DNA from: Favolaschia claudopus
Lineage: Eukaryota > Basidiomycota > Agaricomycetes > Agaricales > Mycenaceae
DNA: 64,000 bases
Assembly: GCA_037176885.1 (NCBI GenBank)
Contig: JAWWNJ010000026.1
Coordinates: forward strand, 1,426,001-1,490,000
Reading direction: 5' to 3'
Shown here in pieces: positions 20,936 through 32,021 of the stretch (within the stretch, counting starts at the first letter, position 1; each line of letters begins with the position of its first letter). The notes below the pieces were generated by a model. The model was not told where the DNA came from. It made no database searches and saw only the letters and a program-made list of their open reading frames with translations. The translations under genes and the position numbers were made by a program.

Positions 20936-23091
20936 ATGTCACCTCGGCTCCTCTTCCCTGCCATCCTCTCATTCCTCCTCGCCGCCCTCCTCGCTGTATT
21001 TTTAGTCATCCTGTTGCGCCGTCCGACAGTCAACCTCGCGAACCTTGCGCTCGTGTTCTGGTTATTACTCGGGAACGTCATCCACGCCGTCAATGCGCTT
21101 GTGTGGATGTCGGACGCGGATACGACAAGGATTCCAATTTGGTGCGATATCGGTGAGTGATATTGAGTTCACTCCAATGATACATAGGTAAATGAAGGAT
21201 ATTTTTCGCAGTCACGAAGCTCCTTCTCGGGATCTCCGCCGCCTTACCCGGCGTGTGTCTATGTTCCGCACGTTACCTCGAGCTCCTAGCCTCAACGCGC
21301 AAGATATACCCCAACACGTATTCGAAACGACTTCACGCTCTTCTAGATATAGCCCTTTGTTACGTCCTCCCACTCCTTTATATGATTCTTCGTGCGTAAA
21401 CAATCCATTAATCCCTTCTCAAGTCTGTTCTCATTCGTTCAAATAAATCTCCTCCCAGATTTCGCAGTTCAGGATCACCGGTTTGACCTGCTGCAAAATT
21501 TCGGCTGTTCGGCATCCATACATAGATCCACGCCCGCTGTACTCATAATGACGATCCCGTTGTTAATTCTTTGTAGCATATCGTTAGTTCTCTGCAGTGC
21601 GTAATACTTATCTCCTCTCACACATCATTCGCTTAATACCTTCCCTGAATTACAGTGTTATCTTTCATCCACACCTTCCGCCTCTCCCCCTCCACCTTCT
21701 CAACTCACCTCGCCGCCCGCTCATCCTCATCCCTCTCTCGTCCCGTCTACCTCCGCCGCCTATTCAAATCCACCCTCCTCATCAGCACAGTCTTGATCGT
21801 CACACTCTTCCAAATCCTGCTCGGCCCGCGAAGCGCCAATTCCACTTCATTCCAACAACCGGAATTCACTGCCATTCATGTTGTGAAGAACACCGACGAG
21901 GTCGGCGCTGCGCAGACGATGTGGTGGGCTATCCCCTTGGTGTCGATGGTGTATCTCCTGTTGTCAGTTGTCCTGGGGGAGGAGACGGTTGATCTGTTTG
22001 GTTGGGTCGCACGGAGGATGCAGAGGGGCGATTCGGGGAAACGACCAGAGTTGAGTCGGTTGACGTTGTGAGTTCGATTTTCGTTGACCTCGAATAATAC
22101 CAATTGAATGAACGCCAGCCCTCGCACGATGCAATCGAAATCATCCCTTCTTACGCCAACATCAACGCCGTCCAACCTCGCGGCCCCGCGGCCAGCACAG
22201 TTACGCTCGGGTTGGGACGATATGCTGGACTTGAATGCCAGAAATCGCTCTACTAGTAAGGCTCGCGCTTTTCCTTTTCCGCCTGCCACCACACAGCGCA
22301 AATCCATCTTGTCCCCCGCGTCTCGGTGCTCTTCCCCCTCACCCAGCTCATCGACTCCCAGCCCCACAACACCAGAGGCGGAGGAAGACGCGTCGTTCAC
22401 GGAGTCTACGCTCTCGTATCTCGCTTCTCCGATCGCGCAAGCGCTGGGGCTTGAGAGCCCTGTGAGCCCGTCGTCGGCTGCACTATCGATTTCCCCGGTA
22501 AGGTCGAGTCCGACGTCGACGGTTGTGTTGTTGAAGACGCCTCCTGCGCCGAAGTCGACGACACGGCCCCGGGCGGAGATACATGTGTCTCCCCCATTAT
22601 CGCACGCTGCTCTCCCGTTGTCGCATCCGCATCTTCCTCTTCCCCCAGCGCCGACAACCTGCCCCCCTTCCCCGCCTCAAAAGATTCAAATGCCAACTCA
22701 AAGACCACGACATCATCCGCTCCTCCCCCCGCTCACTCCCCCGTCCCCACCCGCACACGCGTTCTCCCCGCCACGCCAGCCCATCCCCGAAGACACGTCT
22801 TCCATGATATCAGATTCGATTATTTGGGACGCACCATGGCCTGTTCCGCCTGCGTCGCCGATAAAGCTGCACAGTCAGGCGCGTTTGCTGGTGCCGTCGC
22901 CAGGGGTTTTGAAGAAGCCGAAATTGGTGTTGGAGGTTCCGAGGCGCGTTTCTAGCGTCGCAACGAGGAAATCTGTCCCGGCCTGGAATCAAGAGAAGGA
23001 GAGGAGGTATGCGCCAATGGAGGATGTGATTTATATGACGGGTACGAAGATGGGTGGTGATGAGGGGTATAGTGTTGCTGTTGCTGTGTGA
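20936..23091 (+). CDS. STE3-type pheromone receptor (GPCR)
   Basis: Five exons (20936-21152, 21212-21391, 21459-21596, 21656-22067, 22119-23091) with consistent phases give 639 residues. The N-terminus shows the basidiomycete STE3 pattern: two helices, NLANLALVFWLLLGNVIHAVNA split over two helices, WCDIVTKL, LPGVCLCSARYLE, an arginine-lysine loop, and DHRFDLLQNFGC in the extracellular loop. Helices continue through PLLILCSISLVLC, STLLISTVLIVTLFQ and TMWWAIPLVSMVYLLLSVVLGEE (split), making seven. A Pro/Ser-rich cytoplasmic tail of about 325 residues follows. Such receptors bind lipopeptide pheromones at the plasma membrane and signal through a heterotrimeric G protein. No CaaX pheromone precursor was found nearby, so this may be a mating-type B receptor or one of the non-mating receptor paralogues common in this group. 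Confidence 0.9.
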
Positions 23092-23437
23092 TGTGATCAT
23101 CGGTCGGCGGAACGCAAATCCGAGATTCGCTTTCTCTATTTTCCTTGAGGTTTTTTCTCGGATTCGTTTTCAAATTACGATCTCATACTTGACAACTCTG
23201 ACTTTTGTTTTTTCGGTTGACCAAGGTATATGTAGTTAATTCTTTGTCATCTGTATCTAACATACTTTCCCCCTGCTCGTCCGAAGCCTCGAGTAAGGAA
23301 GTTGCTCGTGCAGTTCCGCTGTTGAGTCGGAAAAGGGGCCGAACCTAACCCTAAGACTAGGGCACTCGGACCGCCGATCCGATTTCGAACTCCGCTGATC
23401 ATCAATTTTTTTGCTCTTGACCTTGATCTCTGCACCG
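23092..23437. other. intergenic
   Basis: About 345 bp between the receptor and the F-box gene. No gene seen. Confidence 0.5.
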
Positions 23438-24997
23438 ATGGCTCCCCCGCCTCTGGCCAACGAGCTGTGGTATGAAATCTGCGCCTTCCTACCCCTCGAA
23501 GCGATTAGAAACCTTTCCTCTGCGGACCATGACTTTCACGTCCTCGTTCGCCCACTTGGATTCAGCGAATACCACGTCGTCCCGCATTCACATCTGTACA
23601 TCCCTCCGCCAGAGCACCTCGAAAGGGCTTCCCAACGATTAGACTTCTACTCATCCCCCGAAATAGCGCCCCGTGTGCGCGCATGTATCGCCAAGGTTCC
23701 TGATCGATTGCTGCATCCCCGGCAATCCTCCGCAGATGGAGCACCAACGGCCCTGATGCGCACATTTTACGACCGTCTTGCGGTTTTCACGCGTCTCCAA
23801 CGCCTAGAGTTTTCGAACATTCGAATGACGCAGAAGGGTCTTAACAGCGTCTGCACGCTGCCGGCTCTCACGCATCTTTCTTTCGATCTGTGCTCATTTG
23901 AGCGCTGGGAGGATGTCACTGGTATCAAGATACCCCTGCGGGTCGCCTCCTTGACGGCAAACGAATCTCAGAGCCTTTTAGCTCCCTTATCGCAAATCAT
24001 GTCTCCAGACACCCTGGAGGAGCTTCACTTCGGAAATCTGGCTGCGCTTACCGCGGAGAAAGTCGGCCCTTTCCCCCATCTTCATACCCTCAAAGTCTTG
24101 GATGACATATTCTACTCCGAAGCGGAAGCACTCGACGTTCTCGCCAATTTCCCCGCAGTGCGCACCTGCTGCATCAAATACAACGGGATGCTCGGTGATC
24201 TTACCGCTGACGCGGCGGCTGTCATATTCCCGGATCTTCAGAAATACGCCGGCAACTACCTGAATCTGAATCTCTTTCACCTTCGCCCTGCTCTATCCCA
24301 TATCACGCTATTTCCTCTCGCCCCCTCGCTCCGATTCGAAGAACTCATCTTCGAATTAGGCGACGTCGATGCGTTACCCAACATCACCTCGTTCAAGGCG
24401 CAGTTTGAGGCTTATGATTTTGGGTTCCCGGAGGTGTGCAGGCTCTTAACACTGCTCCCCCATCTATCAGAACTCCGTCTGCGTTTGACATCCGACTTGA
24501 TGGATGGCCACGGTTTCGTCTTGCTGGACGTAGGTCAACTCTATCTGGCTTAAATGAATTTTGCTGAACTCAGTCGATTCAGCCTGTATTTCTGCTCGAG
24601 TCTATCTCAGCCCAGGGGATTCTACCTCTGACATTGCAGACATTTTCGATCGTATACGATGCGGTCCCTCTCAAGCTGATGAATCCGGCCTGGGACAGCA
24701 TGGATTTCGGCGCCATTCGGAATAGATTTCAAGAGCGATGTCCCGATTTGGCGTACTTCTACGTTAATGTCCACCATTTCTCTTTTCTTTGGTGGAAAAA
24801 CGATCCGGTATGGGAAATCACGACACGGTCGCGGGGTGAGTTTGTTCATGATTTGATTATTAAAACCTTCGATTTCTGAGACTATTGTCCATGCTTGTTC
24901 AGGGGACACTACCCTTTTAGAAAGCAAATTACTGGAGTATCGAAAGGCGCGAATGGCAGACTCGATTTTGAATGCTGACGATTTGTACTATTCGTAA
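23438..24997 (+). CDS. F-box-like / LRR protein
   Basis: Exons 23438-24529, 24574-24835 and 24903-24997 (introns 44 and 67 bp) give 482 residues. The N-terminus PPPLANELWYEICAFLP is a short F-box-like segment. The body alternates leucine-rich strands with spacers (LQRLEFSNI, LTHLSFDLCSF, LEELHFGNL, LHTLKVL, ITSFKAQF, LSELRLRL). The C-terminal exon encodes FLWWKNDPVWEITTRS and a short charged tail. The gene at 36973-38549 is a paralogue with the same exon plan, on the opposite strand 12 kb away. Start: an in-frame ATG at 23411 exists, but Met-23438 sits immediately before the conserved motif. It is probably an SCF substrate receptor; the target is unknown. Confidence 0.8.
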
Positions 24998-25224
24998 CCC
25001 AACAAAAACCGCTGGTTTTGGTGCGCATTCACTCGACGCATGCTACATAGACCGCATTGAGGTGACTCAAGACAGGTAACCTGCATCCATAATGAATTAA
25101 GCACGGCTCTGTGTGACAAAGCTCGGATGTTCGAGACGTCTGAAAATGTTCTAGACTCGATGATTACAGTGGTATCGTGGTCGTTGGTCGGAGCAGGATC
25201 CATCTGTGTTTGGGGTCTCTCGCT

Positions 25225-25513
25225 TGTAGAAAACTTTTGTGTAGTAGTGGTGGTTCACTCGATCGTGGGGTAATAATTCTGTATCTCTATTGAACGAAAT
25301 ACTGGGGGTATATATACCCGTAAGAACAATGTAATATACAACTATAAATAATAGTAGGTAAGCACAATAAGAAACTGAACACAATGAACGAGAGTCCATT
25401 GTTCTGTGTTCGGCTGTGTGTATCCACGCTACAAGCCTGTGCGTATCCTGTGCGTATCCGTAACCAAGTGCCACAAGCCTGTGCGCCTTGATACGGCTTG
25501 ATTCCTTCCAACA
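25225..25513 (-). repeat. 3' LTR of the Copia element
   Basis: Minus-strand LTR beginning TGTTGGAA and ending TTCTACA (TG...CA). It contains a TATATATA box near 25308-25316. It appears identical to the 5' LTR at 29815-30103. Confidence 0.95.
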
Positions 25514-25600
25514 CTCCCCCTCAAGCCGGAATTAATCCCAGTGCTTGAATAAGCGGTTTGAACTTGAAAGCGGCCAGCGCCTTTGTGAGTACATCCGCTG

Positions 25601-28600
25601 TCATCTCGTTTGTCGGACAGTAAACGACTTGGAGGGTTGCATTCTCGATTTGCTCGCGAATAAAATGGTAGCGAATGTCGATGTGCTTGGTACGAGCATG
25701 AAACTGTCCAAGTTCGGCATGTGCGAGCGATATAGCAGATTGGTTGTCGTTGTAGATGAGGAAGGGAAAGTTATGGGGCCGAAGAGTTCCGCCATGAAGT
25801 AACGGAACCAAATCGCCTCTTTCGAAGTGTAGGTGATGGCAATATATTCAGCCTCGGTAGTGGACAGTGAGACGATCTCCTGTTGTTTGGATGACCATGA
25901 AACCGCGGCGCCGTTTAAGATGAATGCATAGCCCGAAATGGCTTTACGATTCTCAAGTGACATTCCATCGGCGTCGGCATAGATCTCCATACCAAGTGCA
26001 CTATCCGATGCGCTGTAAGTAAGTGCGTGGGTGCGTGTTCCTTTCAAGTATTGTAGAACACGTTTTGCAGCGGTCCAGTGAGGGATTCCGGGATTGTCGA
26101 TAAAGCGTGATAGGACGCAGACTGCAAACGCTAAGTCTGGTCGAGTAGCCGTAGCTAGCCATACAAGTCCCCCAATTAATTCGCGATAGGGTGTACCCTT
26201 CATTGCTGCGATGTCGGTAGGAGTTGTTGGACATTGATCACGGTTAAGTTGAACCGTGGGATCAAGAGGTACGGAGACTGATTTACAATCAGCCATGCTG
26301 AATTTCCGTAGCAGTGAATCGATGTAGGTTGTTTGCGACAATGCCAGTGTGCCTTTCTCCCTGTCCCTTCGAACTTCCATCCCCAACAACCAACTAATAG
26401 CTCCCAATTTCGTGATTTTGAATAAATTCCCAATTTCCTCCTGAATCTCGTCGATTAATGCGGGTGAAGTCCCGGTGATTGTGCTATCATCAATGTGTAT
26501 AGCCATAAGAATGATGTCGTTGCCTCGAACGGCGCGGTAGACGGCGTAGTCGGAATGTAGAGGGTAAATGCCGAGTGTAGCGAGAGCTGAAGTTAACTTC
26601 TCGTACCACTTGCGGCTTGCTTGTTTCAATCCGTAGATTGTACGTTGGAGTCGGACAACCTCTCCATTGTTGCCGTTAGAGTAGTGTGGAGCCTGCTCCA
26701 TATATATCTCTTCATCGGCAGTGAATTCTCCGTTCAGAAATGCGGCGGAATAATCAAAGACTTTGATGTCCCAGTTAAACCGTGTCGCAATAGATAAGAG
26801 TGTGCGGAGGGAGGATAATTTTGCCGTGGGTGAAAAGGTCTCGAAGTAATCCACTCCTTGAACCTGAGTGAATCCTCGAGCAACGAGTCGAGCTTTGTAT
26901 TTGTCGATCTCGCCGTTTGCTTTGTGTTTGATCCGCAGTGCCCATTTGGATCCCACAACGTTTCGGTCCGTGGGCCTGGGAACCAAGCTGTCACCGAATG
27001 TGTTTGTCTTCTTCATCGCCTCCATCTCCACGTCCATTGCTGCCTGAAACAGCGGCCAATCCTCTCTCTTCATTGCTTCTTCAACCGTAGGTGAGTCCGA
27101 TAAATCTTCTATTCCTGCATATGCGTACTCCATTCCGATTCCCATCAGGTATGAGTTGTCATCTCCGCCATCCGCAAGGTGAGCTCCACGTCGTGTGCGA
27201 GTCCCTTCAATAATGTTTCTTGGATCTATTGTACTTGAAATATCTCGAGGTGCTATTATTGATTCTTCTGTATTTTCAGGTGGGGTCGAAGGAGGTGTAG
27301 TGAGCGGAGAAGGTGGTGTTATCGAGCGGGGAGGTGCTTGAGCAACACTAGGTGTGTGCTGGATGTTTTCTGATTTTTCTTCGACTCTAATATTCGCTTT
27401 CTCCCCCTCATTCAGCACTCTATAAATTCCTCCACTTCTTTTAACCTCCGGAAACTTTACGCTGCGCTCAACGCGAATTGAGCGATTGTCTGGGTAGTAA
27501 ATGCGATGCCCGTCGATGCTCTCAAGGTCCAGTCCGACCCATCTGCCCTCACGAGCTCGCCCTTCAAGTTTTCCTCCATCCTCAACATGTACCGCAACTT
27601 TGCAACCCCATTCGTGAATGTGCCGCAAGTCCGGTTTCGTCCCGTAAAATGCCTCGTAAGGCGTTCGACCTCCTAATGCTTTGGTAGATGTTCTATTCTT
27701 CAACCATACTGCGTGCTTTAACGCTTCTCCCCATAGATTTGACGGTAATTTTGCGGCGTGCAACAATGCACGAACTTTCTCAAGTAATGTTCGATTGAGT
27801 CTCTCAGCGACTCCGTTGTGCTCGGGGGTATTGTGAACAGTGAGGCGGCGTCGAATACCTCTCTTGGCAAGGTATTTATCGAATTTATGACTCTTATACT
27901 CGCCGCCGTTGTCGGAATGAAGAATTTTAATTTTTATCCCTCGTTCCGTCTCCCATCTCGCATCAACGTCTTCAAAAGCATCCTGTGTCTCGTCCTTTGT
28001 ATGCATCAAGACAGCCACTGTATAGCGCGAAGCTTCGTCTGTAAACGAGCTGTAATATCGCTTGTGTTGCGGGGTTTCGACCGTGGCCGGTCCCCACACA
28101 TCCGTGTGTACCTCGTCGCCGACGTTCCCTGCCGCCGTGCGCTCTGTTGATTTCGAAATCGATTTCCGAGTCATCCTGCTGTGCAGGCATGACTTGCATT
28201 CTTCTTCTCTAGTAGTTCCATTTTCCTCAAGCTCAATCCCGTCCACCAATTTATTCTTGACTAACTTCTCAGCGGTTTCGACGGGAATATGTCCTAGGAG
28301 CCTGTGAAGAAGTGGGATCGCGCCAATGCGTTGGTGTTTGGCGTCAAATATTTGGCACTCGTTTTCGCGGATTTGTATGGCGTAGCCGGCGCGTGCGATG
28401 CGCCCAATGGATATAAGTGTAGGGCCGAGTTTAGGTACGTGCAAGACGTCCTTCACGAGGACTCTTGTCGACCGTGTCGGTCCATTTGGAACCTGTACGT
28501 GCATGTCTCCCATCCCAATGGCGTCCAATTGCTGATTATTCGCTACATTAATTCCTCGCCGGGTAATGGTCTGATAATTCGTTAAACGGTGTCGTGAGGG

Positions 28601-29749
28601 TGTCATATGGATCGATGCGCCCGAGTCGTAAATGTCGAGTGCTTCAGCGGGGGCAGTGGCATATGCGGCTTCAGAGGTGAGTGATGTCTTCACCGAGTGT
28701 TCATCAATCCCATTGTCTCTGACATCGTCAGCATCTTCTTCGTCGCTGTCTGACGCGTCCAGTAAGTCTGGTAAGTCCGCAAATTCGTCCTCCTCCTCCT
28801 CTTCATCCATCTCATCAGATTCTATTTCGTCCTCCAACCCGTCCGTTGCCGCCATCCATGCGGCATCAAAGTCGCGCTCTGTCTTTGCGCTATTCGCTTG
28901 ACTTCGACCCTTCCTATGCGGGTTCTGCCCTTCTCTTCCTCCTCCTTTAGCCCAACATTCCTTCGCCATATGTCCCTTTTTGTGACAATTGTAGCATTCC
29001 ACCATCTTCTTCGACTTAAACTTGCCGCCGTTCCCGTAGAACGCAGCTTCCTTCTCGCCCTTCAATGTTGGTTTAGCCGCTTTCCTGTCGGCTTCATCAC
29101 TGATGCCTTGAAGCACAGTGTCGGGATCGAGTGTTTTGCCAAGAAGTGTGGCGGCACCCGTAAGTGCCGAAAGGTATGTTTCGTAGGACGCGGGGAGCGA
29201 TCCTAAGACGATTGCGACGAAATTGTCGTCTCCTGGGTCGGCGCTCATCGCTACGAGCTCCGCTCGGATCGTCCTTAATTTATCTAGGTGCGCCTTTACA
29301 TCGCCACCTTCTGCGCAACGCTCGTCTTGGAGCTTGCGCCTCAAATCCACCGTAACCATCTTCGACTTCTTCTCATATTCATCCTTAACCTTTGTCCACA
29401 TCCCCTTCGCCGTTGCTTCCCCCTTAACCTTTAAGAACAACGAATCCGGCAACACCGTAGCAAGTCCTTGCTTGATGATAGCCTGCTCCGATCTCCAGAT
29501 CCGTCGACGTGCAAGGTACACGTCATTTGCTTTGATTTCGTCCGCCGTTGGTGCTTTTGGGTCAATGAATACCGGGGCATCCGGTGCGGCGGCGATAAGC
29601 TCGAAGTGCTCGCTGAGTCCGGCGGCGTCGAGCGCAAACAAGAAGCGGTCTCGAAAGAAGACCCAGTTTGTGCCGTCGGATTTACAAGCGGGGAGTTTAG
29701 CGAAGTACTCGCCGAGTTTAGCGGTAGAAGAGAACGTGTTTGTAGACAT
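25601..29749 (-). CDS. Copia gag-pol polyprotein, frameshifted near its end
   Basis: 1382 codons in one frame. Gag covers about residues 1-250, with the CCHC knuckle at 252-265 ([14 protein letters not shown]), then an acidic linker. Protease follows with DSGAS at 375-379, and integrase with a zinc-binding segment at about 482-522 and a catalytic core containing [15 protein letters not shown] and [13 protein letters not shown]. Reverse transcriptase carries the active site as HIDD (in [12 protein letters not shown]) where YVDD is usual, and RNase H follows. After about 25778 the frame ends in a non-homologous tail, while the conserved RNase H end ([12 protein letters not shown] ... ADVLTKALAAF) continues in another minus-strand frame down to 25521. 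A single-base deletion in the G-run at 25775-25778 would explain this. So this copy may be non-autonomous, unless the shift is an assembly error. Confidence 0.95.
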   Translation of the reverse strand: MSTNTFSSTAKLGEYFAKLPACKSDGTNWVFFRDRFLFALDAAGLSEHFELIAAAPDAPVFIDPKAPTADEIKANDVYLARRRIWRSEQAIIKQGLATVLPDSLFLKVKGEATAKGMWTKVKDEYEKKSKMVTVDLRRKLQDERCAEGGDVKAHLDKLRTIRAELVAMSADPGDDNFVAIVLGSLPASYETYLSALTGAATLLGKTLDPDTVLQGISDEADRKAAKPTLKGEKEAAFYGNGGKFKSKKMVECYNCHKKGHMAKECWAKGGGREGQNPHRKGRSQANSAKTERDFDAAWMAATDGLEDEIESDEMDEEEEEDEFADLPDLLDASDSDEEDADDVRDNGIDEHSVKTSLTSEAAYATAPAEALDIYDSGASIHMTPSRHRLTNYQTITRRGINVANNQQLDAIGMGDMHVQVPNGPTRSTRVLVKDVLHVPKLGPTLISIGRIARAGYAIQIRENECQIFDAKHQRIGAIPLLHRLLGHIPVETAEKLVKNKLVDGIELEENGTTREEECKSCLHSRMTRKSISKSTERTAAGNVGDEVHTDVWGPATVETPQHKRYYSSFTDEASRYTVAVLMHTKDETQDAFEDVDARWETERGIKIKILHSDNGGEYKSHKFDKYLAKRGIRRRLTVHNTPEHNGVAERLNRTLLEKVRALLHAAKLPSNLWGEALKHAVWLKNRTSTKALGGRTPYEAFYGTKPDLRHIHEWGCKVAVHVEDGGKLEGRAREGRWVGLDLESIDGHRIYYPDNRSIRVERSVKFPEVKRSGGIYRVLNEGEKANIRVEEKSENIQHTPSVAQAPPRSITPPSPLTTPPSTPPENTEESIIAPRDISSTIDPRNIIEGTRTRRGAHLADGGDDNSYLMGIGMEYAYAGIEDLSDSPTVEEAMKREDWPLFQAAMDVEMEAMKKTNTFGDSLVPRPTDRNVVGSKWALRIKHKANGEIDKYKARLVARGFTQVQGVDYFETFSPTAKLSSLRTLLSIATRFNWDIKVFDYSAAFLNGEFTADEEIYMEQAPHYSNGNNGEVVRLQRTIYGLKQASRKWYEKLTSALATLGIYPLHSDYAVYRAVRGNDIILMAIHIDDSTITGTSPALIDEIQEEIGNLFKITKLGAISWLLGMEVRRDREKGTLALSQTTYIDSLLRKFSMADCKSVSVPLDPTVQLNRDQCPTTPTDIAAMKGTPYRELIGGLVWLATATRPDLAFAVCVLSRFIDNPGIPHWTAAKRVLQYLKGTRTHALTYSASDSALGMEIYADADGMSLENRKAISGYAFILNGAAVSWSSKQQEIVSLSTTEAEYIAITYTSKEAIWFRYFMAELFGPITFPSSSTTTTNLLYRSHMPNLDSFMLVPSTSTFATILFASKSRMQPSKSFTVRQTR

Positions 29750-29814
29750 TTTCTTGTGTGTGTGTTGTTTTTGTTATAGTATTGTTTAAGGTTTAAAGCG
29801 CGGGGCCCATAACC

Positions 29815-30103
29815 TGTAGAAAACTTTTGTGTAGTAGTGGTGGTTCACTCGATCGTGGGGTAATAATTCTGTATCTCTATTGAACGAAATACTGGGGGTA
29901 TATATACCCGTAAGAACAATGTAATATACAACTATAAATAATAGTAGGTAAGCACAATAAGAAACTGAACACAATGAACGAGAGTCCATTGTTCTGTGTT
30001 CGGCTGTGTGTATCCACGCTACAAGCCTGTGCGTATCCTGTGCGTATCCGTAACCAAGTGCCACAAGCCTGTGCGCCTTGATACGGCTTGATTCCTTCCA
30101 ACA
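29815..30103 (-). repeat. 5' LTR of the Copia element
   Basis: It appears identical to 25225-25513 and should contain the promoter for the polyprotein. It begins directly inside the TCGCT target duplication at 30104-30108. Confidence 0.95.
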
Positions 30104-30108
30104 TCGCT

Positions 30109-30468
30109 GATTCACACGCGCGAAGTCGATGATGGCTCAGTCGCTCTGAGTGTTAGAGGTACACCGGAGTGTCGTACTTGAAGAGCCTCCGCTCCACATT
30201 CAGTTTGTTTCCCTCAACGACTCATTTCTCATTGTTCAAAACCGAATAATATTGCTATCCCAGCGTTAATGTCGCCCTCTGTTCATTCTACCGGAAGCAC
30301 GCAATACACTTGGGCTAAATTTCATCTCAGTTTCAAGTCCCTGCTGACTATGAAGGAAACACATACAATAGCTTGGGAGAAAGCGGCCATGTCGATGATG
30401 CAGGATATGTCTGCGATGGGATCTGAACGGAACATTTTCACTCCGTCAGTCTATTCAAGTTCATTGTT
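30109..30468. other. intergenic between the retrotransposon and the small secreted protein gene
   Basis: About 360 bp without a recognised gene; it includes the 3' flank of the minus-strand gene that ends at 30469. Confidence 0.5.
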
Positions 30469-30833
30469 TCAGCTAAGCTTACTGCATCCGCCTTCAAGGA
30501 TCGCGGCCGCACATGCAAGGCCTTCAGCCGCCGCAGCGGTCAGGCACTCTGTGAAGCAAATCCAATCATCGGTGAGAGGTCTGAATATATCTGAGAATTT
30601 TACAAATACTTACCGCACCAGTTGCATTCTGCAGAGCCAGTGTTGGTGGGGTCGGCACCAGTGGCGGTCTCCGTGCCCGTGCCGGTCAAGGTTGTACCTG
30701 TCGGCGAGCCGGTCGTGCGAGCAACGAGGGTGCGACCTGCGATGCCAAGGTCGTCTCCGCCGGTGGAAGCGTAGGCGCTGGATCCGCTCGCGACGAGGAC
30801 GACAGACAACAAAAGAGAGGCGTTGAATTTCAT
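30469..30833 (-). CDS. small secreted cysteine-containing protein, effector-like
   Basis: Two exons (30833-30614 and 30548-30469) joined by a 65 bp GTAAGT...ACAG intron give 99 residues. Residues 1-22 (MKFNASLLLSVVLVASGSSAYA) are a textbook signal peptide, but only part is quoted as a span: basic start, hydrophobic core, A-Y-A cleavage site. A Gly/Thr-rich low-complexity spacer follows, then a compact C-terminus with Cys in CNWCEC, LACAAA and GGCSKLS (five Cys). No known domain was recognised; the fold and role are unknown. A TATA-like ATATAAAAG lies on the minus strand about 80 bp upstream, near 30911-30919. Length, secretion signal and Cys content fit fungal small secreted proteins used at interfaces with plants, microbes or the cell's own wall. 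Confidence 0.75.
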
Positions 30834-32021
30834 GGCGAGAAGGAGTGCGAGGAGAAGTTTCGAGCTGAGTGTAGGGTCTGCCGGGTCCTCTGAGGTTGAG
30901 TTCAACGAGCTGCCCTTTTATATTCAGAGCTGCTCAAGCGAGGGAGTCTCATTTGTTCAACTTTACTGAAGCGATCAATGGATCAGAAATAGGACAGTTT
31001 CGTCAAGATTTCAAGTGACGTTCAGTGCATATTTTTGGCAGTTGCGAAAAGTGACTTATGACGTTGGATAGATTGACCACGGCTCGCGCCGGCTTTTGCT
31101 TGAGTCAATCTTCCAGCCGCAGACTCTGAGACTTGCCAGTAGGTTGTCCCAGTGCGATTCCCGTTCTCGCTCACTCAACTTTTTCAACTTTCCTTCAAAC
31201 AACTTATGTCTCCAGATTGTGAAGGGTTTGAGACATTGGGAGTTGAAATTCGAGTAAACTTAAATATTACTTACAAGGGAAATAAATCAATCCAATGCCG
31301 GGTCATGTCATAAGGTTCAGTGTCATTTCTCTCGCGATGGTATCGATCCAAACTAATGCGCAAAAATTTGGTACATATCGAACTCTTGGCGCTGTACGCG
31401 TTCAGGAACACTTATGGTCCTACATGAACCTCGGCCTGCCGATTTCTCTATGAAGACTGTTAGGTGAATCAATGATAACCGCGTGCCAGTGTTACCGTCT
31501 CAAAATAGGGAGATTAATTGGTTTCTTAGGCGTAAACACGTCGCAATTTAGCCAGGAACAGATTGCTCATTTTTTTACTGTCCGCTACCCGCTGTCTATC
31601 TTTTTCGGTTGGTTTGGATTCAAGTATCCGAGTAAGTCCGAGTCGGGTAGAACAGGTTCGGTGCTGATCGGCCGCAAGGCGCTCCGAGTTGTCCCCCTCC
31701 ACCACGGCCACGTCATGCAAGCTTGAAGCGATTCCCCACCAAGTGGCAAGAAGGCACTGCGGGTGGTTCTCACTTTGCTTATCCTCTGGACAGTACGTGA
31801 CAAGAGCCGTGCTGGCGCCTATCCGGAGCATGGATTGAGCGTGGTTCATGGATGCGGCGAATCACACTGCGAAGTGAAGTTGGGCTGCCACTTCCAAGCT
31901 AAGCCGCAAGCGCGCCGTTGACGCACTCAGATCGCGATACAGCTTTTATTTGAACGTCTTCGCGAGAGATTTCAAAAGAGCTATATGTAGGACATTTTCC
32001 CCCTGATCACACAATCCTCAA
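30834..32021. other. intergenic, divergent promoter region
   Basis: About 1.2 kb between the minus-strand small secreted protein gene and the + strand GMC gene. Only short ORFs without recognisable similarity were seen. Confidence 0.5.

Larger units (their letters stand above)
25225..30103 (-). mobile_element. Copia-type LTR retrotransposon, full length
   Basis: The element lies on the minus strand between two 289 bp LTRs that appear identical, implying recent insertion. The 5 bp target duplication TCGCT stands at 25220-25224 and 30104-30108. Between the LTRs is one long gag-pol frame with domain order gag, protease, integrase, reverse transcriptase, RNase H, which defines Copia. A polypurine tract (GAGGGGGAG on the minus strand) borders the 3' LTR at about 25514-25524. 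The primer-binding site should begin next to the 5' LTR, at about 29814 going down (GGTTATGGGCCCC on the minus strand). It sits about 225 bp downstream of the F-box gene and does not break a recognisable gene. Confidence 0.95.
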
